The notes: generated from the letters alone by a model not told the origin. Shown: positions 36,686 through 50,622, counted from the first letter of the stretch. The stretch: 64,000 nt of DNA from Ridgeia piscesae (GCA_025642075.2 JAODUO010001329.1:1-64000), one strand, 5' to 3'. Translations and numbers: made by a program.

Positions 36686-37369
36686 TATAGAGCCTGCAAG
36701 TGGATCACGATACATGGCGTGACTCTGCGCGGATGGAGCTTATTGGGGACTAAGCAAGACTAATTGGGGACTGGACACAAGAATAATATTCTAATGATGG
36801 ATGATAGTTGTAGCTTCCGACTGATGAATACTAGGAAAATCAGGTCTTAAATATATTGTGTTATACGTTTCTTATCTTAAATGTCCGATTTAATATTGAG
36901 TTTATCACACTATCATAGCCACAGCGATTTACATAGTGCAGATAATAGACATGATGTTAGGCCATATGTGTCTTTTACGGGATTTGCGTTTTACATTGTT
37001 ATACTTGTGGTTTCGATAACACTTATATCTGACAAGTTGTCTAAGTGCACATAATCATAACACATGTATACGTTTGACCCAAACAGGTAGTACTGCGCGA
37101 AAAATGGCACAAGTACTTGCCGCTATTGCCATGGCAACCACCATAATAATCGATTAAAATTCATGATTTCCGTGATTATTGTCACCGGCAAAGTGTTCAA
37201 CTGCTTCTGCTTGTAATAATCCTTCGGACAATACAACTGAAATACGCTATTTCGGAACAGTTCGATTATTATGACCAAAAACAAAACAAAGTCCTATATG
37301 TTAACATGGAGTTTATGGATCTCCCCTGCCCCCAGCCTCGTTTTCGCGCACGAGAATTGCACACCCTAT
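36686..37369. mobile_element. Insertion element family D, copy 2
   Basis: Aligned over its length with 29603-30331 (for example GATCACGATACATGGCGTG-like start, GCCGCTATTGCCATGGCAAC, TGTTAACATGGAGT). Same tips (GCCTGCAAGTGG and GCACACCCTATT). About 45 bases shorter through small deletions. Non-coding. Confidence 0.88.
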
Positions 37370-38095
37370 TACTGAAGTATATAGTTCATGTATATAATCT
37401 GATACAACAATGTCACAAGACATCTAGATGTGTTTGCTGCTGAGGTGACCGTGTGATTGGATGTGACACATGGTCCAGAGGAGACCTTTCAAGGACTGTC
37501 CTACTCTCTCGCCACTCAGCGTCCAATGTCTCGCTCCCTCACGCAATCAATGAAGTGTTATTTTAGACTCATTCAGTGCAGCTGATTTTATTACAGTGAT
37601 CGAAATGTGTTGTCACATATCTCTGTTTCGCTCCCCCTCAGAGTGCTAGTTCCTGGCCCACTGCCAAGAAACATCTGCCTAAGAATCGTGAACCGTAGAT
37701 CCTAGGATCCCTCCATTATAGCCCGAGGCCGGGAAAGCTACATGCAATGTCAGGCAGCTATCATTTACGTCTGGTTGTGAGGGCAATAGACGCATGACCT
37801 TTTGGGGACATTTGTTGAAAACTTACATGCATTTACAGAAAGGCAGCTGATTAATTGTAGTTGAAGTAGTAGGCTATTGTAAGGCCCCAATACATTTCAC
37901 ACACCAGCATATGACAGGGTCGTGTCGGATGAGTTGCTATGGCATATGCAAATTTTACAATCACATCGGACAAAATCTGATGTCTGAAATGGATCCAACA
38001 TGTGCTATTTTAATCCGATCCTTCAATCAAATCGTGTATTATATTAACACCACTCATTTCGGTGAAACAATGATAGTGATCTTCACCCATAAGTC
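37370..38095. other. Unannotated spacer
   Basis: No gene or repeat recognised. Confidence 0.4.
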
Positions 38096-38353
38096 GCACT
38101 TCCATCAGACACTGAAGTAGGAGTTCATGGCGTCACAGGCACTTCCATCAGACCCTGAAGTAGGAGTTCATGGCGTCACAGGCACTTCCATCAGACACTG
38201 AAGTAGGAGTTCATGGCGTCACAGGCACTTCCATCAGACACTGAAGTAGGAGTTCATGGCGTCACAGGCACTTCCATCAGACACTGAAGTAGGAGTTCAT
38301 GGCGTCACAGGCACTTCCATCAGACACTGAAGTAGGAGTTCATGGCGTCACAG
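38096..38353. repeat. 43-bp minisatellite, 6 units
   Basis: Exact 43-base period at 38096, 38139, 38182, 38225, 38268 and 38311 (core CACTTCCATCAGACACTGAA). Only one substitution was seen (GACCCTG in the second unit), so it is young or recently homogenised. It lies 54 bases before the 30-bp array. Confidence 0.97.
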
Positions 38354-38406
38354 GAGCATGATGTATGACCGTGTCTGATCGTGTTTCTGGGCACTTACTT
38401 CCTGGT

Positions 38407-41400
38407 ACTCCCCAGTACAAACCTCTACCCTGAATATACCCCAGTACACACACCCTGTCTTGAGTATACCCCAGTCACATGACCCCAGTACACACACCAT
38501 GTCTTGAGTATACCCCAGTACACACACCCTGTCTTGAGTATACCCCAGTACACACACCCTGTCTTGAGTATACCCCAGTACAAACACCCTGTCTTGAGTA
38601 TACCCCAGTACACACACCCTGTCTTGAGTATACCCCAGTACACACACCCTGTCTTGAGTATACCCCAGTACAAACACCCGGTCTTGAGTATACCCCAGTA
38701 CACACACCCTGTCTTGAGTATACCCCAGTACACACACCCTGTCTTGAGTATACCCCAGTACAAACACCCTGGTCTTGAGTATACCCCAGTACACACACCC
38801 TGTCTTGAGTATACCCCAGTACACACACCCTGTCTTGAGTATACCCCAGTACACACACCCTGTCTTGAGTATACCCCAGTACACACACCCTGTCTTGAGT
38901 ATACCCCAGTACAAACACCCGGTCTTGAGTATACCCCAGTACAAACACCCGGTCTTGAGTATACCCCAGTACACACACCCTGTCTTGAGTATACCCCAGT
39001 ACACACACCCTGTCTTGAGTATACCCCAGTACACACACCCTGTCTTGAGTATACCCCAGTACAAACACCCGGTCTTGAGTATACCCCAGTACAAACACCC
39101 GGTCTTGAGTATACCCCAGTACACACACCCTGTCTTGAGTATACCCCAGTACACACACCCTGTCTTGAGTATACCCCAGTACAAACACCCGGTCTTGAGT
39201 ATACCCCAGTACAAACACCCGGTCTTGAGTATACCCCAGTACACACACCCTGTCTTGAGTATACCCCAGTACACACACCCTGTCTTGAGTATACCCCAGT
39301 ACACACACCTGTCTTGAGTATACCCCAGTACACACACCCTGTCTTGAGTATACCCCAGTACACACACCATGTCTTGAGTATACCCCAGTACACACACCCT
39401 GTCTTGAGTATACCCCAGTACACAAAGCCTGTCTTGGGTATACCCCAGTACACACACCCTGTCTTGAGTATACCCCAGTACACACACCCTGTCTTGAGTA
39501 TACCCCAGTACACACACCCTGTCTTGAGTATACCCCAGTACACACACACTGTATTGAGTATAGCCCAGTACATACATCATGTCTTGAGTATACCCCAGTA
39601 CATACATCATGTCTTGAGTATACCCCAGTACACACACACTGTATTGAGTACACCCCAGTACACACACCATGTCTTGAGTACACCCCAGTACACACACACA
39701 CTGTATTGAGTACACCCCAGTACACACACCCTGTCTTGAGTATACCCCAGTACACACACACTGTATTGAGTACACCCCAGTACACACACCCTGTCTTGAG
39801 TATACCCCAGTACACACACCTGTCTTGAGTATACCCCAGTACACACACACTGTATTGAGTATACCCCAGTACACACACACTGTATTGAGTACACCCCAGT
39901 ACACACACTGTATTGAGTATACCCCAGTACATATATCATGTCTTGAGTATACCCCAGTACACACACCATGTCTTGAGTATACCCCAGTACACACACCATG
40001 TCTTGAGTATACCCCAGTACATACACCATGTCTTGAGTATACCCCAGTACACACACACTGTATTGAGTATACCCCAGTACATACATCATGTCTTGAGTAC
40101 ACCCCAGTACACACACCCTGTCTTGAGTATACCCCAGTACACACACCATGTCTTGAGTATACCCCAGTACACACACACTGTATTGAGTATACCCCAGTAC
40201 ACACACACTGTATTGAGTACACCCCAGTACACACACACTGTATTGAGTATACCCCAGTACATACATCATGTCTTGAGTATACCCCAGTACACACACCAAG
40301 TCTTGAGTATACCCCAGTACACACACCCTGTCTTGAGTATACCCCAGTACACACACCATGTCTTGAGTATACCCCAGTACACACACCATGTCTTGAGTAC
40401 ACCCCAGTACACACACCATGTCTTGAGTATACCCCAGTACACACACACTGTATTGAGTATACCCCAGTACACACACACTGTATTGAGTACACCCCAGTAC
40501 ACACACACTGTATTGAGTATACCCCAGTACACACACACTGTATTGAGTACACCCCAGTACACACACACTGTATTGAGTATACCCCAGTACATACATCATG
40601 TCTTGAGTATACCCCAGTACACACACCATGTCTTGAGTATACCCCAGTACACACACCCTGTCTTGAGTATACCCCAGTACACACACCATGTCTTGAGTAT
40701 ACCCCAGTACACACACCCTGTCTTGAGTACACCCCAGTACACACACCATGTCTTGAGTATACCCCAGTACACACACACTGTATTGAGTATACCCCAGTAC
40801 ACACACACTGTATTGAGTACACCCCAGTACACACACACTGTATTGAGTATACCCCAGTACACACACACTGTATTGAGTATACCCCAGTACACACACACTG
40901 TATTGAGTACACCCCAGTACACACACACTGTATTGAGTATACCCCAGTACATACATCATGTCTTGAGTATACCCCAGTACACACACCATGTCTTGAGTAT
41001 ACCCCAGTACACACACCCTGTCTTGAGTATACCCCAGTACACACACCATGTCTTGAGTATACCCCAGTACACACACCCTGTCTTGAGTACACCCCAGTTA
41101 CACCACCTCTTGAGTAACCCCTACACACACACTGTATTGAGTATACCCCAGTACACACACACTGTATTGAGTGACACCCCAGTACACACACACTGTATTG
41201 AGTATACCCCAGTACACACACACTGCATTGAGTATACCCCAGTACACACACACTGTATTGAGTACACCCCAGTACACACACTGTATTGAGTATACCCCAG
41301 TACATACATCATGTCTTGAGTATACCCCAGTACACACACCCTGTCTTGAGTATACCCCAGTACACACACCATGTCTTGAGTATACCCCAGTACACACACC

Positions 41401-41935
41401 ATGTCTTGAGTATACCCCAGTACACACACACTGTATTGAGTAACCCCAGTACACACACCATGTCCCTTTAGTATACCCCAGTACACACACATGTCTTGAG
41501 TCACCCAGTACACACATCATGTCTTGAGTATACCCCAGTACACACACCATGTCTTGAGTATACCCCAGTACACACAACATGTCTTGAGTATACCCCAGTA
41601 CACACACCATGTCTTGAGTATACCCCAGTACACACACCATGTCTTGAGTATACCCCAGTACACACACCATGTCTTGAGTATACCCCAGTACACACACCAT
41701 GTCTTGAGTATACCCCAGTACACATACACACTGTATTGAGTATACGCCAGTACACATACACACTGTATTGAGTACACCCCAGTACACACACCCTGTCTTG
41801 AGTATACCCCAGTACACAAAGCCTGTCTTGAGTATACCCCAGTACACACACCATGTCTTGAGTACACCCCAGTACATACATCATGTCTTGAGTACACCCC
41901 ATATACACACCTTGCCCTGAAGTTACCCCAGTTGA
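38407..41935. repeat. 30-bp minisatellite, about 117 units with higher-order structure
   Basis: Units contain GTCTTGAGTATACCCCAGTA. Main variants are CACACACCCTGTCTTG, CACCATGTCTTG, CACACACTGTATTG, and CAAACACCCGGTCTTG in the first third. TATACC and TACACC alternate. The first part shows repeating groups of CACACA and CAAACA units. The second part repeats blocks of 11-12 units (see ATACATCATG at 40261, 40591 and 40951). Thirty is a multiple of three and the minus strand has no stop, so open frames up to 985 codons made of 10-residue repeats arise. I treat them as non-coding. Confidence 0.98.
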
Positions 41936-42699
41936 CACCCCCTTGCCCAACCATAGGGCACTAACACTGCACAAAGATGGTGACAATGACACTGGCACCC
42001 AGCACAGAAGCACTGTCATGCAGGCAGTGACAGCCCCATGAGTAGAGACCTTTGTTGTCACCTGAGTCCAGGTGTGACACAACTCCCTGTGTCACACACA
42101 AGTAATCAGCCATCTGGGAGCTGTCCCAGAGTGAGCCCTCTCTAACAATCTCCCCCAGTGAGTCTCTTTGTCCCCCCTTTGTCCCTGAGCCATTGATGTG
42201 AGGCCAGCTGGTGCAGGTTGGGGCTGTCATTGTGTCTGGTGGTGACAGGTGTGACAGGGGACACAGACTGTTGTCACAGGACCAGGTTGTCTTGGTCCTG
42301 TAACAGGGAGCTCAGGGAGTGGACTGAGGTCTGTGGCTGTTTCTCACAAGGTGGTTAAAATCTCACAGATTGTGTCTGTCCAAAATGTCCTCTGACATAA
42401 TGAAGCCAATTAATAAATTTGTGCAAGGTGTCTACACATGTTTAGCATGTTTTAATGTCTATTGGTCAACGTCTTCTGTACATTTTCGTCTTCTGAAGAA
42501 ATTGGATTTGCCCATGTATGTCTACTCCAAAATAATCTTTTTACATTTCTTGTATAAAAAAAATGGTATGGTTCAGATTTTTGTAAGTCGACAGAAATGC
42601 CCTGATACAATCCATGGCATGTACGAACATGATAATACATTAATACTAGAAGTTATTCATCAGTGAAATTTGCAGTGGTATCAATTATATTTCAAACTA
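41936..42699. other. Unannotated spacer
   Basis: TGACA/TGTCA-rich first half and AT-rich second half. No gene recognised. Confidence 0.4.
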
Positions 42700-43035
42700 C
42701 ACAGAAACCTACGGCAGTGCACTAAGGCCACTAACACACATCAAAAACCCAGCAACAGTGCACTAAGTCACATCAAAAACACCGGCAGTGCAATAAATCA
42801 CATAAAAACACTGCGGCAGTGCACTAACTCACATAAAACCTCTATGCACACTGCACTAACACATTAAAACCCTTCAACAGTGCATAACACACTCAAAACC
42901 CCAGCAGTGCAGCACTAACATAAAAAAACTTGCGAAAGTGCACTAACTCATAAAAAACCTGTCATAGTGTACCAACTCACATAAATCCTGTGTACAGTGC
43001 ACTAACTCATAAACACCCAGGGACAGTGCACTACT
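42700..43035. repeat. Degenerate ~30-bp minisatellite, about 10 units
   Basis: Diverged units around CAGTGCACTAACTCACATAA with an A-rich linker. Unit length varies from about 28 to 36 bases. It is an older, unhomogenised counterpart of the uniform arrays around it. Confidence 0.8.
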
Positions 43036-44173
43036 AGCACTGGTATCAAAAACGGTGACAAATCGGTGACATTTGCCCTAGCACTAACATCAAAGAGAAA
43101 AATTATCAGTGAGAAATCAAACCCTGCATTTTTTAGGCTTTGGAAGTGATGTTGTCACACAGATTGACAAGGTGTCACACCACACAGATGTCATGGACTG
43201 TGACAGGACTTGCTGTGCCAAATGTCACCATAGACAGAGGTGTGACTGGAGGCCACCTGGACATCCATTCTGATGGTCACTTCACAAGAAACAGTGAATG
43301 ACCAATTAGAGTGAGATACTAATGTGATGTAACTGGGATAAATGAATTACTAAGATGACACAACTGTGTGGACACAACAGCTGTTGAGATGACAACAGGT
43401 GACAGCAAGCTGTGTGTAGTGTGTGGATGATATCTTGTCATGCACTACCAAATGACACACTTGAGTAGTGGCTACACTACTCAAGAGCCAACACCACACT
43501 CCAACACTCCACACTCCAACACCCTCCATTTCAAGTCTTACTTATCAGTTACCAATATCTGTTGTGTTTTCAAGCAAACGTTTGTTTCATACACCAGATC
43601 TAGCCAACTGTACCTTGGGACCGTTTAAATGAGATAAAGAGCTCTTACGGAAAACTCATCTTTAAACAAAATATGTTGTTAAATTAAAGGATTTTTACCA
43701 AAACGCGGATATTCATTGCCATATTATAGAGGACACTATTTCTATGACACACCAGAGATAATGTTCCGCTACGTCGTGGTGTTGACAGTTTTCAACTATT
43801 CAAGATCACTGTCAAGGATCGAAATTGATTTTAAAGAGCAAAATCTGGTTTAAGAGCTCTTAACAACGTTAGTGAAGTCAGTGTCAGTGTCAGTGTGAGA
43901 CAGGTCCACCCATGAAGTGCATAAGGCAGCCTCTGAGTTATGGAATCTCCATGTGTCTGGGTCAACATACAGTATGTGTTCTGGCACGCCCCTCTTATGT
44001 AACTATAACTGTTTACAAACATATCCATGCTGCTAGAGCGGGTGCCGCAAAAGTCTATTCTGCCACCATATTGTTTTGCCATTGATTCTGCCATTTTCAT
44101 TCATGATCCGGTCCATGACAACTAGAACTACAGTTCTTTGTATACGGGTGTAACTGCTGCAACCGATACAGCC
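43036..44173. other. Unannotated spacer
   Basis: No gene or repeat recognised. Confidence 0.4.
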
Positions 44174-44405
44174 AAGGCTTTATGCAGGACCAAATGATTG
44201 CCAGTCACACCTGTTTTTGTGGACACATGGATGTTAACTGTTAAGGCAGTGTATAAACTTTAAATCTGTCTGATGACATTAAAACGGACTACAAACACAC
44301 ATGTGACACCATTTACTTTTGAGGCATAACTGACAATATCTATGATTTTGGAAGACCTTTTTTTACTCCTACATTTTTTTACCCGGACGGGTCTGTGCAT
44401 AAAAC
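44174..44405. mobile_element. Short TIR element family E, copy 1
   Basis: The left end AAGGCTTTATGCAGGACCA and the right end GTCTGTGCATAAAAC are imperfect inverted copies around GCTTTATGCA. The interior matches copy 2 at 46193-46459 (TTGCCAGTCACAC, GCATAACTGACAAT). Confidence 0.75.
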
Positions 44406-46192
44406 TAAGCCAATACCTCCATTTTCCATTGTTACATTTATAGGTTTTGACCTAACTGAAATGCCTACAGACAACAAAGTGGGGCCCAGTTGCATGTGGT
44501 CTCCTCTTAAGTGTAGTTCAAAACTAACTGTAAATGAGAATCGCGTGCGTGCACTATTTACCACCGAATGGTGGGTGATTCGGTCCCCAGTTCAGTTGAG
44601 ACATTTCCTATCTACGCTAAGGGTGGGTTGCTTTCATGAATTAGGAAATACAATTATTTAGGCTGGACTGTTAGCATGAGAGGCAATGGCATCCTAAAGT
44701 ACACTTATCTATTCCATAAATTATCTTGTAATAAAATAATTGCTGTTTGTTTGTAGACCCTCAGTTTTTGCATGCATCTAGCTGGGATTTTGTATGTGTT
44801 TCAGAAGCCCCATTGGGATGGTTTGTAGATTTATACTTTTTCCAAATAAAATATTCGGGGGCTTGGATAACATGGGTACAATATTTCAAAAGCTGTACAG
44901 TTCGTACGGCTCCAGCTGAGGAATTTCAAGTTTTTCTATATCATTGTAAAGATAATTTACCATCCACAGAAGCATAAGTGGATGTATACAGATTTTGTAC
45001 ATACTTGTTTAAATTGTAAAATTGCGTTTCAGCATCGTGAACGTGTAACTGCACAAAAAGTTACAACTGGTGTCAACTTTTTGTTGTGTCATGCCCAGAT
45101 TTTGTGGTCAAGCCTCATTAGCCATATCTGGGACACTGAAACAATGTTATTTTTCAGTATCAATGCCAAGTTTGCTTTAACAACTAGGTCAATGACTAGT
45201 TACAATTTATCATTGCAGGTAGGCTGGAAACATCTTGGTTGTGTTTGGTTTTTTTCAGTGTTCATAATTAGATTTCAGCGCAGCTAGTTTGAGGTTTGGT
45301 CACATTCCAGTGCACAAGATTGTGGAAGCATTTCCAGGGGTGTAATTACTACTAATTAGTGGGTATCACTGGCTTAGATCTGGTGTTATATGGACAGCTT
45401 CCTTTTAAAAGTTAAAGCTTAACTCCAGTTTGTTGTGTCTTGCTGTTTGCTCTGATCTATTTCTGAGACACGCTGAAACAATGTAACTGGGACCAAGAGA
45501 TTTAATCTGAGTTACAGGGAAATCTTACCCAACGATGACATAATGATGTGGTAATACCAATTAAAGGCAGCCCTTTCAAATACCTAATGTAACTGTGCAC
45601 AACGTCTGAATATGATTGGATACTGTAGCAGGTCTATAGATGTCCACAAATACCAATTTATGGCATGAATCTCTAACATTGTTAGCTTATAATACGATTA
45701 CTTAAGCTAACACAACATTACGTCGTATTACACTAGTTTTCCGTGCCTCATTTTGATTCAGTTCTGTAATGTTATAGCTTTACATTACTTGGAGTATAAT
45801 GATGCATGTGCTTTCTGTGGTGCGAATCTCCACAGTTAAAGCATAATTATAATTGGTAGAAGTCAGTCACCTTGCTCTGCTTACATGTTTCTTGTGATAG
45901 TCTTGTGAGAACAACCGCGCTCAGATTGGTTATTGTCTTACATGCGTAAACCAACATACACATGCATTTCCCAACGGAACTGACACATTCACTTTTGTGC
46001 AGTCTGGGTTATTGTTTTTTAATAGCCATTTCACAATTTTAATTCATCTGGTACACTTGACAAAGTGAGTTTTGTCGATCACCGCAACTGACTTAAGCGA
46101 GGAAAAACACATTAGCACTGATCAAAAGAACCAATTCAGTTAGTCCCAATTAGCCATAGATCCAACTTAACGTAATCCGATGTAGACATAGT
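44406..46192. other. Unannotated spacer
   Basis: Open stretches at 44747-44977 and 44982-45287 do not resemble any family I recognise and are not called. The first follows a TTTGTTTGTAG acceptor-like sequence. No repeat recognised. Confidence 0.4.
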
Positions 46193-46459
46193 CAGGGCTT
46201 TATGCAGGACAACAATTTTGCCAGTCACACTAATTTTTATGGACATATTAGCCAGTTGAGATGTGTACGTTTATGACCTTAAATGAACTACAAACATACA
46301 TGACACCCATTTTCTAGACCTGCATAACTGACAATGTCTGTTTTGAAGACGTCTCATATTTTTACCCATCCACCACCAACCAGTCCAGTGATATTTCTAC
46401 CCGTCTATGACAAGTTTTACCCATCCAAATGACAGGCGGGCGGGTCTCTGCATAAAGCA
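46193..46459. mobile_element. Short TIR element family E, copy 2
   Basis: The ends CAGGGCTTTATGCAGGAC and GGGTCTCTGCATAAAGC are inverted copies. The interior matches copy 1. Length is 267 bases, non-coding. Confidence 0.8.
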
Positions 46460-47237
46460 GTGCTGCACAGCATTTGTGGACAACACATTACAGTTCAACC
46501 AGTCCTCAGAATTCAGTCTGAGTTTAGCGAAGATCCAGTTTCATCCAACACAGACGAGTGTGAGTTATGTGAAGGCTATTTGTCAAATACATATATATGC
46601 TCATTGTACTGGTTGACAGACTACAACTAGAGAGTGACAAGAACATGTCAAGTCAGGGCCACTGACTGTCACCTGTGCTGTGACAGTAATGACCTAAGTG
46701 TGTATTATTCTGGTTTACCCAGTAACTTGTAGGCCAAGAGTTACATGGTTCAAGCATTCTGCAGTTCTACAGAGTCCGCAGCAGTAGAAATCTGTAAAAA
46801 ATAGTGATGTGCAATCATTTACAAATATTTCATATCTTAAACTGGGCTGGCACAAATCAATTAGAATAGGTTTCTATTAAGTCTGTGGAGGGCTACAAAT
46901 ATGGGACAGCAGTAGGTCCAGATATGTTTCCCCATCCTCAGTGGTGTGGTGTTAGTGGTGTTGTATTTGTGGTGTTAGATCTGTCTACCTTTAGAATGCA
47001 GGTGTGAAATACCTGCAGGAGACAGACAGACAGACAGACATGTTAAGTGGGTGAGCACAGACCTGCAGAGATTAGTCTCATTAGTGGCCCAGGGCAATTA
47101 GTGAGTCCCAGAGGACAGCTGAGTATGTAGAGGCATGCCCAGTGCCCAGTGCCCAGTGCCCACCCCCAGACACTGGACTGGGCTGTCAATAAAGCTCTGT
47201 AAACTTCCACATTTCACCATTAATTATGTACCTGTGT
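46460..47237. other. Spacer with small tandem runs
   Basis: Contains (GACA)4-5 at about 47020-47040 and three GCCCAGT copies near 47140-47160. No gene recognised. Confidence 0.45.
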
Positions 47238-47363
47238 CATGGTCTTCAGCTGATGTGGCATAGACACATGGTCCTCAGCTAATGTGGCATGGTCCTCAGC
47301 TGATGTGGCATTGGTCCTCAGCTGATGTGGCATTGGTCCTCAGCTGATGTGGCATGGTCCTCA
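47238..47363. repeat. ~23-bp minisatellite, 5-6 units
   Basis: CATGGTCCTCAGCTGATGTGG repeated, with one 6-base insertion and one-base length changes (CATGG/CATTGG). Confidence 0.92.
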
Positions 47364-47611
47364 TTCTGGCCATAAATACTGTTTCACTTCTGGAAGACCC
47401 AAACTGGAGTTGTACAGGAGGCCAGACTATGTTGCTTAAGTCTGAGGCAGGGTTTGTAATTTGAATGCCCGTGAAACTGTGAAATGGTAAAGAAAACGTT
47501 GGAATGAACACATGGTACAGGAAACATTCACTCCCGCACACCTCACACAGCCAGCACTACTGATTCCACGGACAGAACAAGCAGCCTGTGTTTAAGATGG
47601 TGTTCATTACA

Positions 47612-48892
47612 TAGCGACAGTAGTGAGGCAGTGTTCTTGAAGATAACAGTAGTGACGCAGTGTTCTTGAAGCTTGCAGTAGTGAGGCAGTGTTCTTGAAG
47701 CTAACAGTAGTGAGGCAGTGTTCTTGAAGCTAACAGTAGTGAGGCAGTGTTCTTGAAGATAACAGTGGTGAGGCAGTGTTCTTGAAGCTAACAGTAGTGA
47801 GGCAGTGTTCTTGAAGCTAACAGTAGTGAGGCAGTGTTCTTGAAGCTAACAGTAGTGAGGCAGTGTTCTTGAAGATAACAGTAGTGAGGCAGTGTTCTTG
47901 AAGATAACAGTAGTGAGGCAGTGTTCTTGAAGCTAACAGTAGTGAGGCAGTGTTCTTGAAGATAACAGTGGTGAGGCAGTGTTCTTGAAGCTAACAGTGG
48001 TGAGGCAGTGTTCTTGAAGCTAACAGTAGCGAGGCAGTGTTCTTGAAGATAACAGTAGTGAGGCAGTGTTCTTGAAGCTAACAGTAGCGAGGCAGTGTTC
48101 TTGAAGCTAACAGTAGTGAGGCAGTGTTCTTGAAGCTAACAGTAGTGAGGCAGTGTTCTTGAAGCTAACAGTAGCGAGGCAGTGTTCTTGAAGCTAACAG
48201 TAGTGAGGCAGTGTTCTTGAAGCTAACAGTAGTGAGGCAGTGTTCTTGAAGCTAACAGTAGTGAGGCAGTGTTCTTGAAGCTAACAGTAGTGAGGCAGTG
48301 TTCTTGAAGATAACAGTAGTGAGGCAGTGTTCTTGAAGCTAACAGTAGTGAGGCAGTGTTCTTGAAGCTAACAGTAGTGAGGCAGTGTTCTTGAAGCTAA
48401 CAGTAGTGACACAGTGTTCTTGAAGATAACAGTAGTGAGGCAGTGTTCTTGAAGATAACAGTAGTGAGGCAGTGTTCTTGAAGATAACAGTAGTGAGGCA
48501 GTGTTCTTGAAGATAACAGTAGTGACGCAGTGTTCTTGAAGCTTGCAGTAGTGAGGCAGTGTTCTTGAAGCTAACAGTAGTGTCGCAGTGTTCTTGAAGC
48601 TAACAGTAGTGAGGCAGTGTTCTTGAAGATAACAGTAGTGAGGCAGTGTTCTTGAAGTACGTAACAGAAAAGTGTAGGCAGTGTTCTTGAAGATAACAGT
48701 AGTGAGGCAGTGTTCTTGAAGATAACAGTAGTGAGGCAGTGTTCTTGAAGATAACAGTAGTGAGGCAGTGTTCTTGAAGATAACAGTAGTGAGGCAGTGT
48801 TCTTGAAGATAACAGTAGTGAGGCAGTGTTCTTGAAGCTAACAGTAGTGAGGCAGTGTTCTTGAAGCTAACAGTAGTGAGGCAGTGTTCTTG
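47612..48892. repeat. 29-bp minisatellite, about 44 units
   Basis: Unit core GTAGTGAGGCAGTGTTCTTG followed by AAGMTAACA. Variants are GATAACA/GCTAACA, GTGGTG, GTAGCG, GACGCAG, ACACAG and a rare GCTTGCAG at 47671 and 48541. One damaged unit lies at about 48655-48680. Confidence 0.97.
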
Positions 48893-49743
48893 GTCATGAA
48901 TAAGTCACTGGACCTGTCCACCACAACAGATGTGTCTGTTTATGTTAGTGCGTACAGCACGTGCTGTGCACAGTACGCTGCACATGTGTGCTTGTGTACG
49001 GGTGCATGCTTGTGTACGCATGCTAGAAATGTGTTTTGTTGCTCTGCTGCTGGAAGCTGATCCGTGGCTACTTGTAGCTGTCAGTGTGTTCTCACAGGCG
49101 CAGACAGATGATAAATGTGCACTCTACCAGCAGTAAACAGTAATAAATGCGTTGTGCTATCGTATCATCGATTATTTCTTAATGCCAGTGCAGATTAGAT
49201 GTGTGGCTAAGCGTGAACATTTTCACATTACGTCAAACACACATCTAGTACAAACACACGTCTAGTACAAGCACACATCTAGTACAAATGTTGAAAACAA
49301 TGCTTTCTCTTTGCTGTGATTTAAAAAGAATTGAGAGGAATGTTGAATGATTTTGGTCAGTGATCTTTCAATCATGGTTAGCTTTTACCAGCAGGGGGTA
49401 ATTGACCTCAAATCTCCCCCACCTCTTCCCCTCTGGTGACTGGTATCACCCCCATACTGGTGGGAGAGGGCAGTGTCATAAACAACCAGTAATGATCTCT
49501 TCCACCTTGCCTGACCCCAGGGCACACTCAGGGTGGCTCCTTGTAACTGAACTAGTCAATGACACAGTTCTCTATAATTAATGACTGTTTACCAAGAACT
49601 GCAGGTAAGACTAGTGTGTAAGTCACGTGTAAAATTAATCCAATACAAAATCATTACTAGGTGCTGCAGAATTTATTAATGGAACGTGATATATCTAAAG
49701 ATCCATTCTGTGTGGTTTTGTCCACATTTATCACAAACAGTAG
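48893..49743. other. Unannotated spacer with a short 20-bp repeat
   Basis: Three ACACACATCTAGTACAA-type copies lie at 49236-49289. No gene recognised. Confidence 0.45.
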
Positions 49744-50622
49744 GCCTGTGGAGCCCTACCTTCAATAGGCCTGTCTCTATCATAGATGTGGCCGTACCTT
49801 CAGTAGGCCTGTCTCTATCATAGATTGGCCTACCTTCAGTAGGCCTGTCTCTATCATAGATATGGCCCTACCTTCAATAGGCCTGTCTCTATCATAGATG
49901 TGGCCGTACCTTCAGTAGGCCTGTCTCTATCATAGACTTGGCCCTACCTTCAGTAGGCCTGTCTCTATCATAGACTTGGCCCTACCTTCAGTAGGCCTGT
50001 CTCTATCATAGACTTGGCCCTACCTTCAGTAGGCCTGTCTCTATCATAGACTTGGCCCTACCTTCAGTAGCCTGTCTCTATCATAGACTTGGCCCTACCT
50101 TCAGTAGGCCTGTCTCTATCACGGACGTGGCCCTACCTTCAGTAGGCCTGTCTCTATCACGGACGTGGCCCTACCTTCAGTAGGCCTGTCTCTATCATAG
50201 ACTTGGCCCTACCTTCAGTAGTGTCTCTATCATAGACTTGGCCCTACCTTCAGTAGGCCTGTCTCTATCACGGACGTGGCCCTACCTTCAGTAGGCCTGT
50301 CTCTATCATGACTGGCCCTACCTCAGTAGTGTCTCTATCATAGACTTGGCCCTACCTTCAGTAGGCCTGTCTCTATCACGGACGTGGCCCTACCTTCAGT
50401 AGGCCTGTCTCTATCATAGACTTGGCCCTACCTTCAGTAGGCCTGTCTCTATCACGGACGTGGCCCTACCTTCAGTAGGCCTGTCTCTGTCATGGATTGG
50501 CCCAACCTTCAGTAGGCCTGTCTCTATCACGGACATGGCCCTACCTTCAGTAGGCCTGTCTTTGTCATGGATGTAGCCCTACCCTCAATAGGCCTGTCTC
50601 TACCTGTCTCTACCACAGACGT
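49744..50622. repeat. 38-bp minisatellite, about 23 units
   Basis: Unit words GGCCTGTCTCTATCATAGAC and TTGGCCCTACCTTCAGTA. Variants include CACGGACGTGG for CATAGACTTGG. Several units carry deletions (GTAGTGTCTC at 50219 and 50327). The edges are more diverged than the centre. Confidence 0.97.

Noticed and set aside
38348..41305. 985-codon minus-strand open frame with a 10-residue repeat (30-bp unit)
   Set aside because: The period is a multiple of three, so this was the most tempting case. But other frames are also open on both strands, indels move the frame, there is no start context or splice support, and the residues follow the nucleotide repeat.
44747..45287. Two neighbouring open stretches after an acceptor-like TTTGTTTGTAG
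   Set aside because: No recognised protein family, no supporting donor or codon bias, and AT-rich composition unlike the real exons here.
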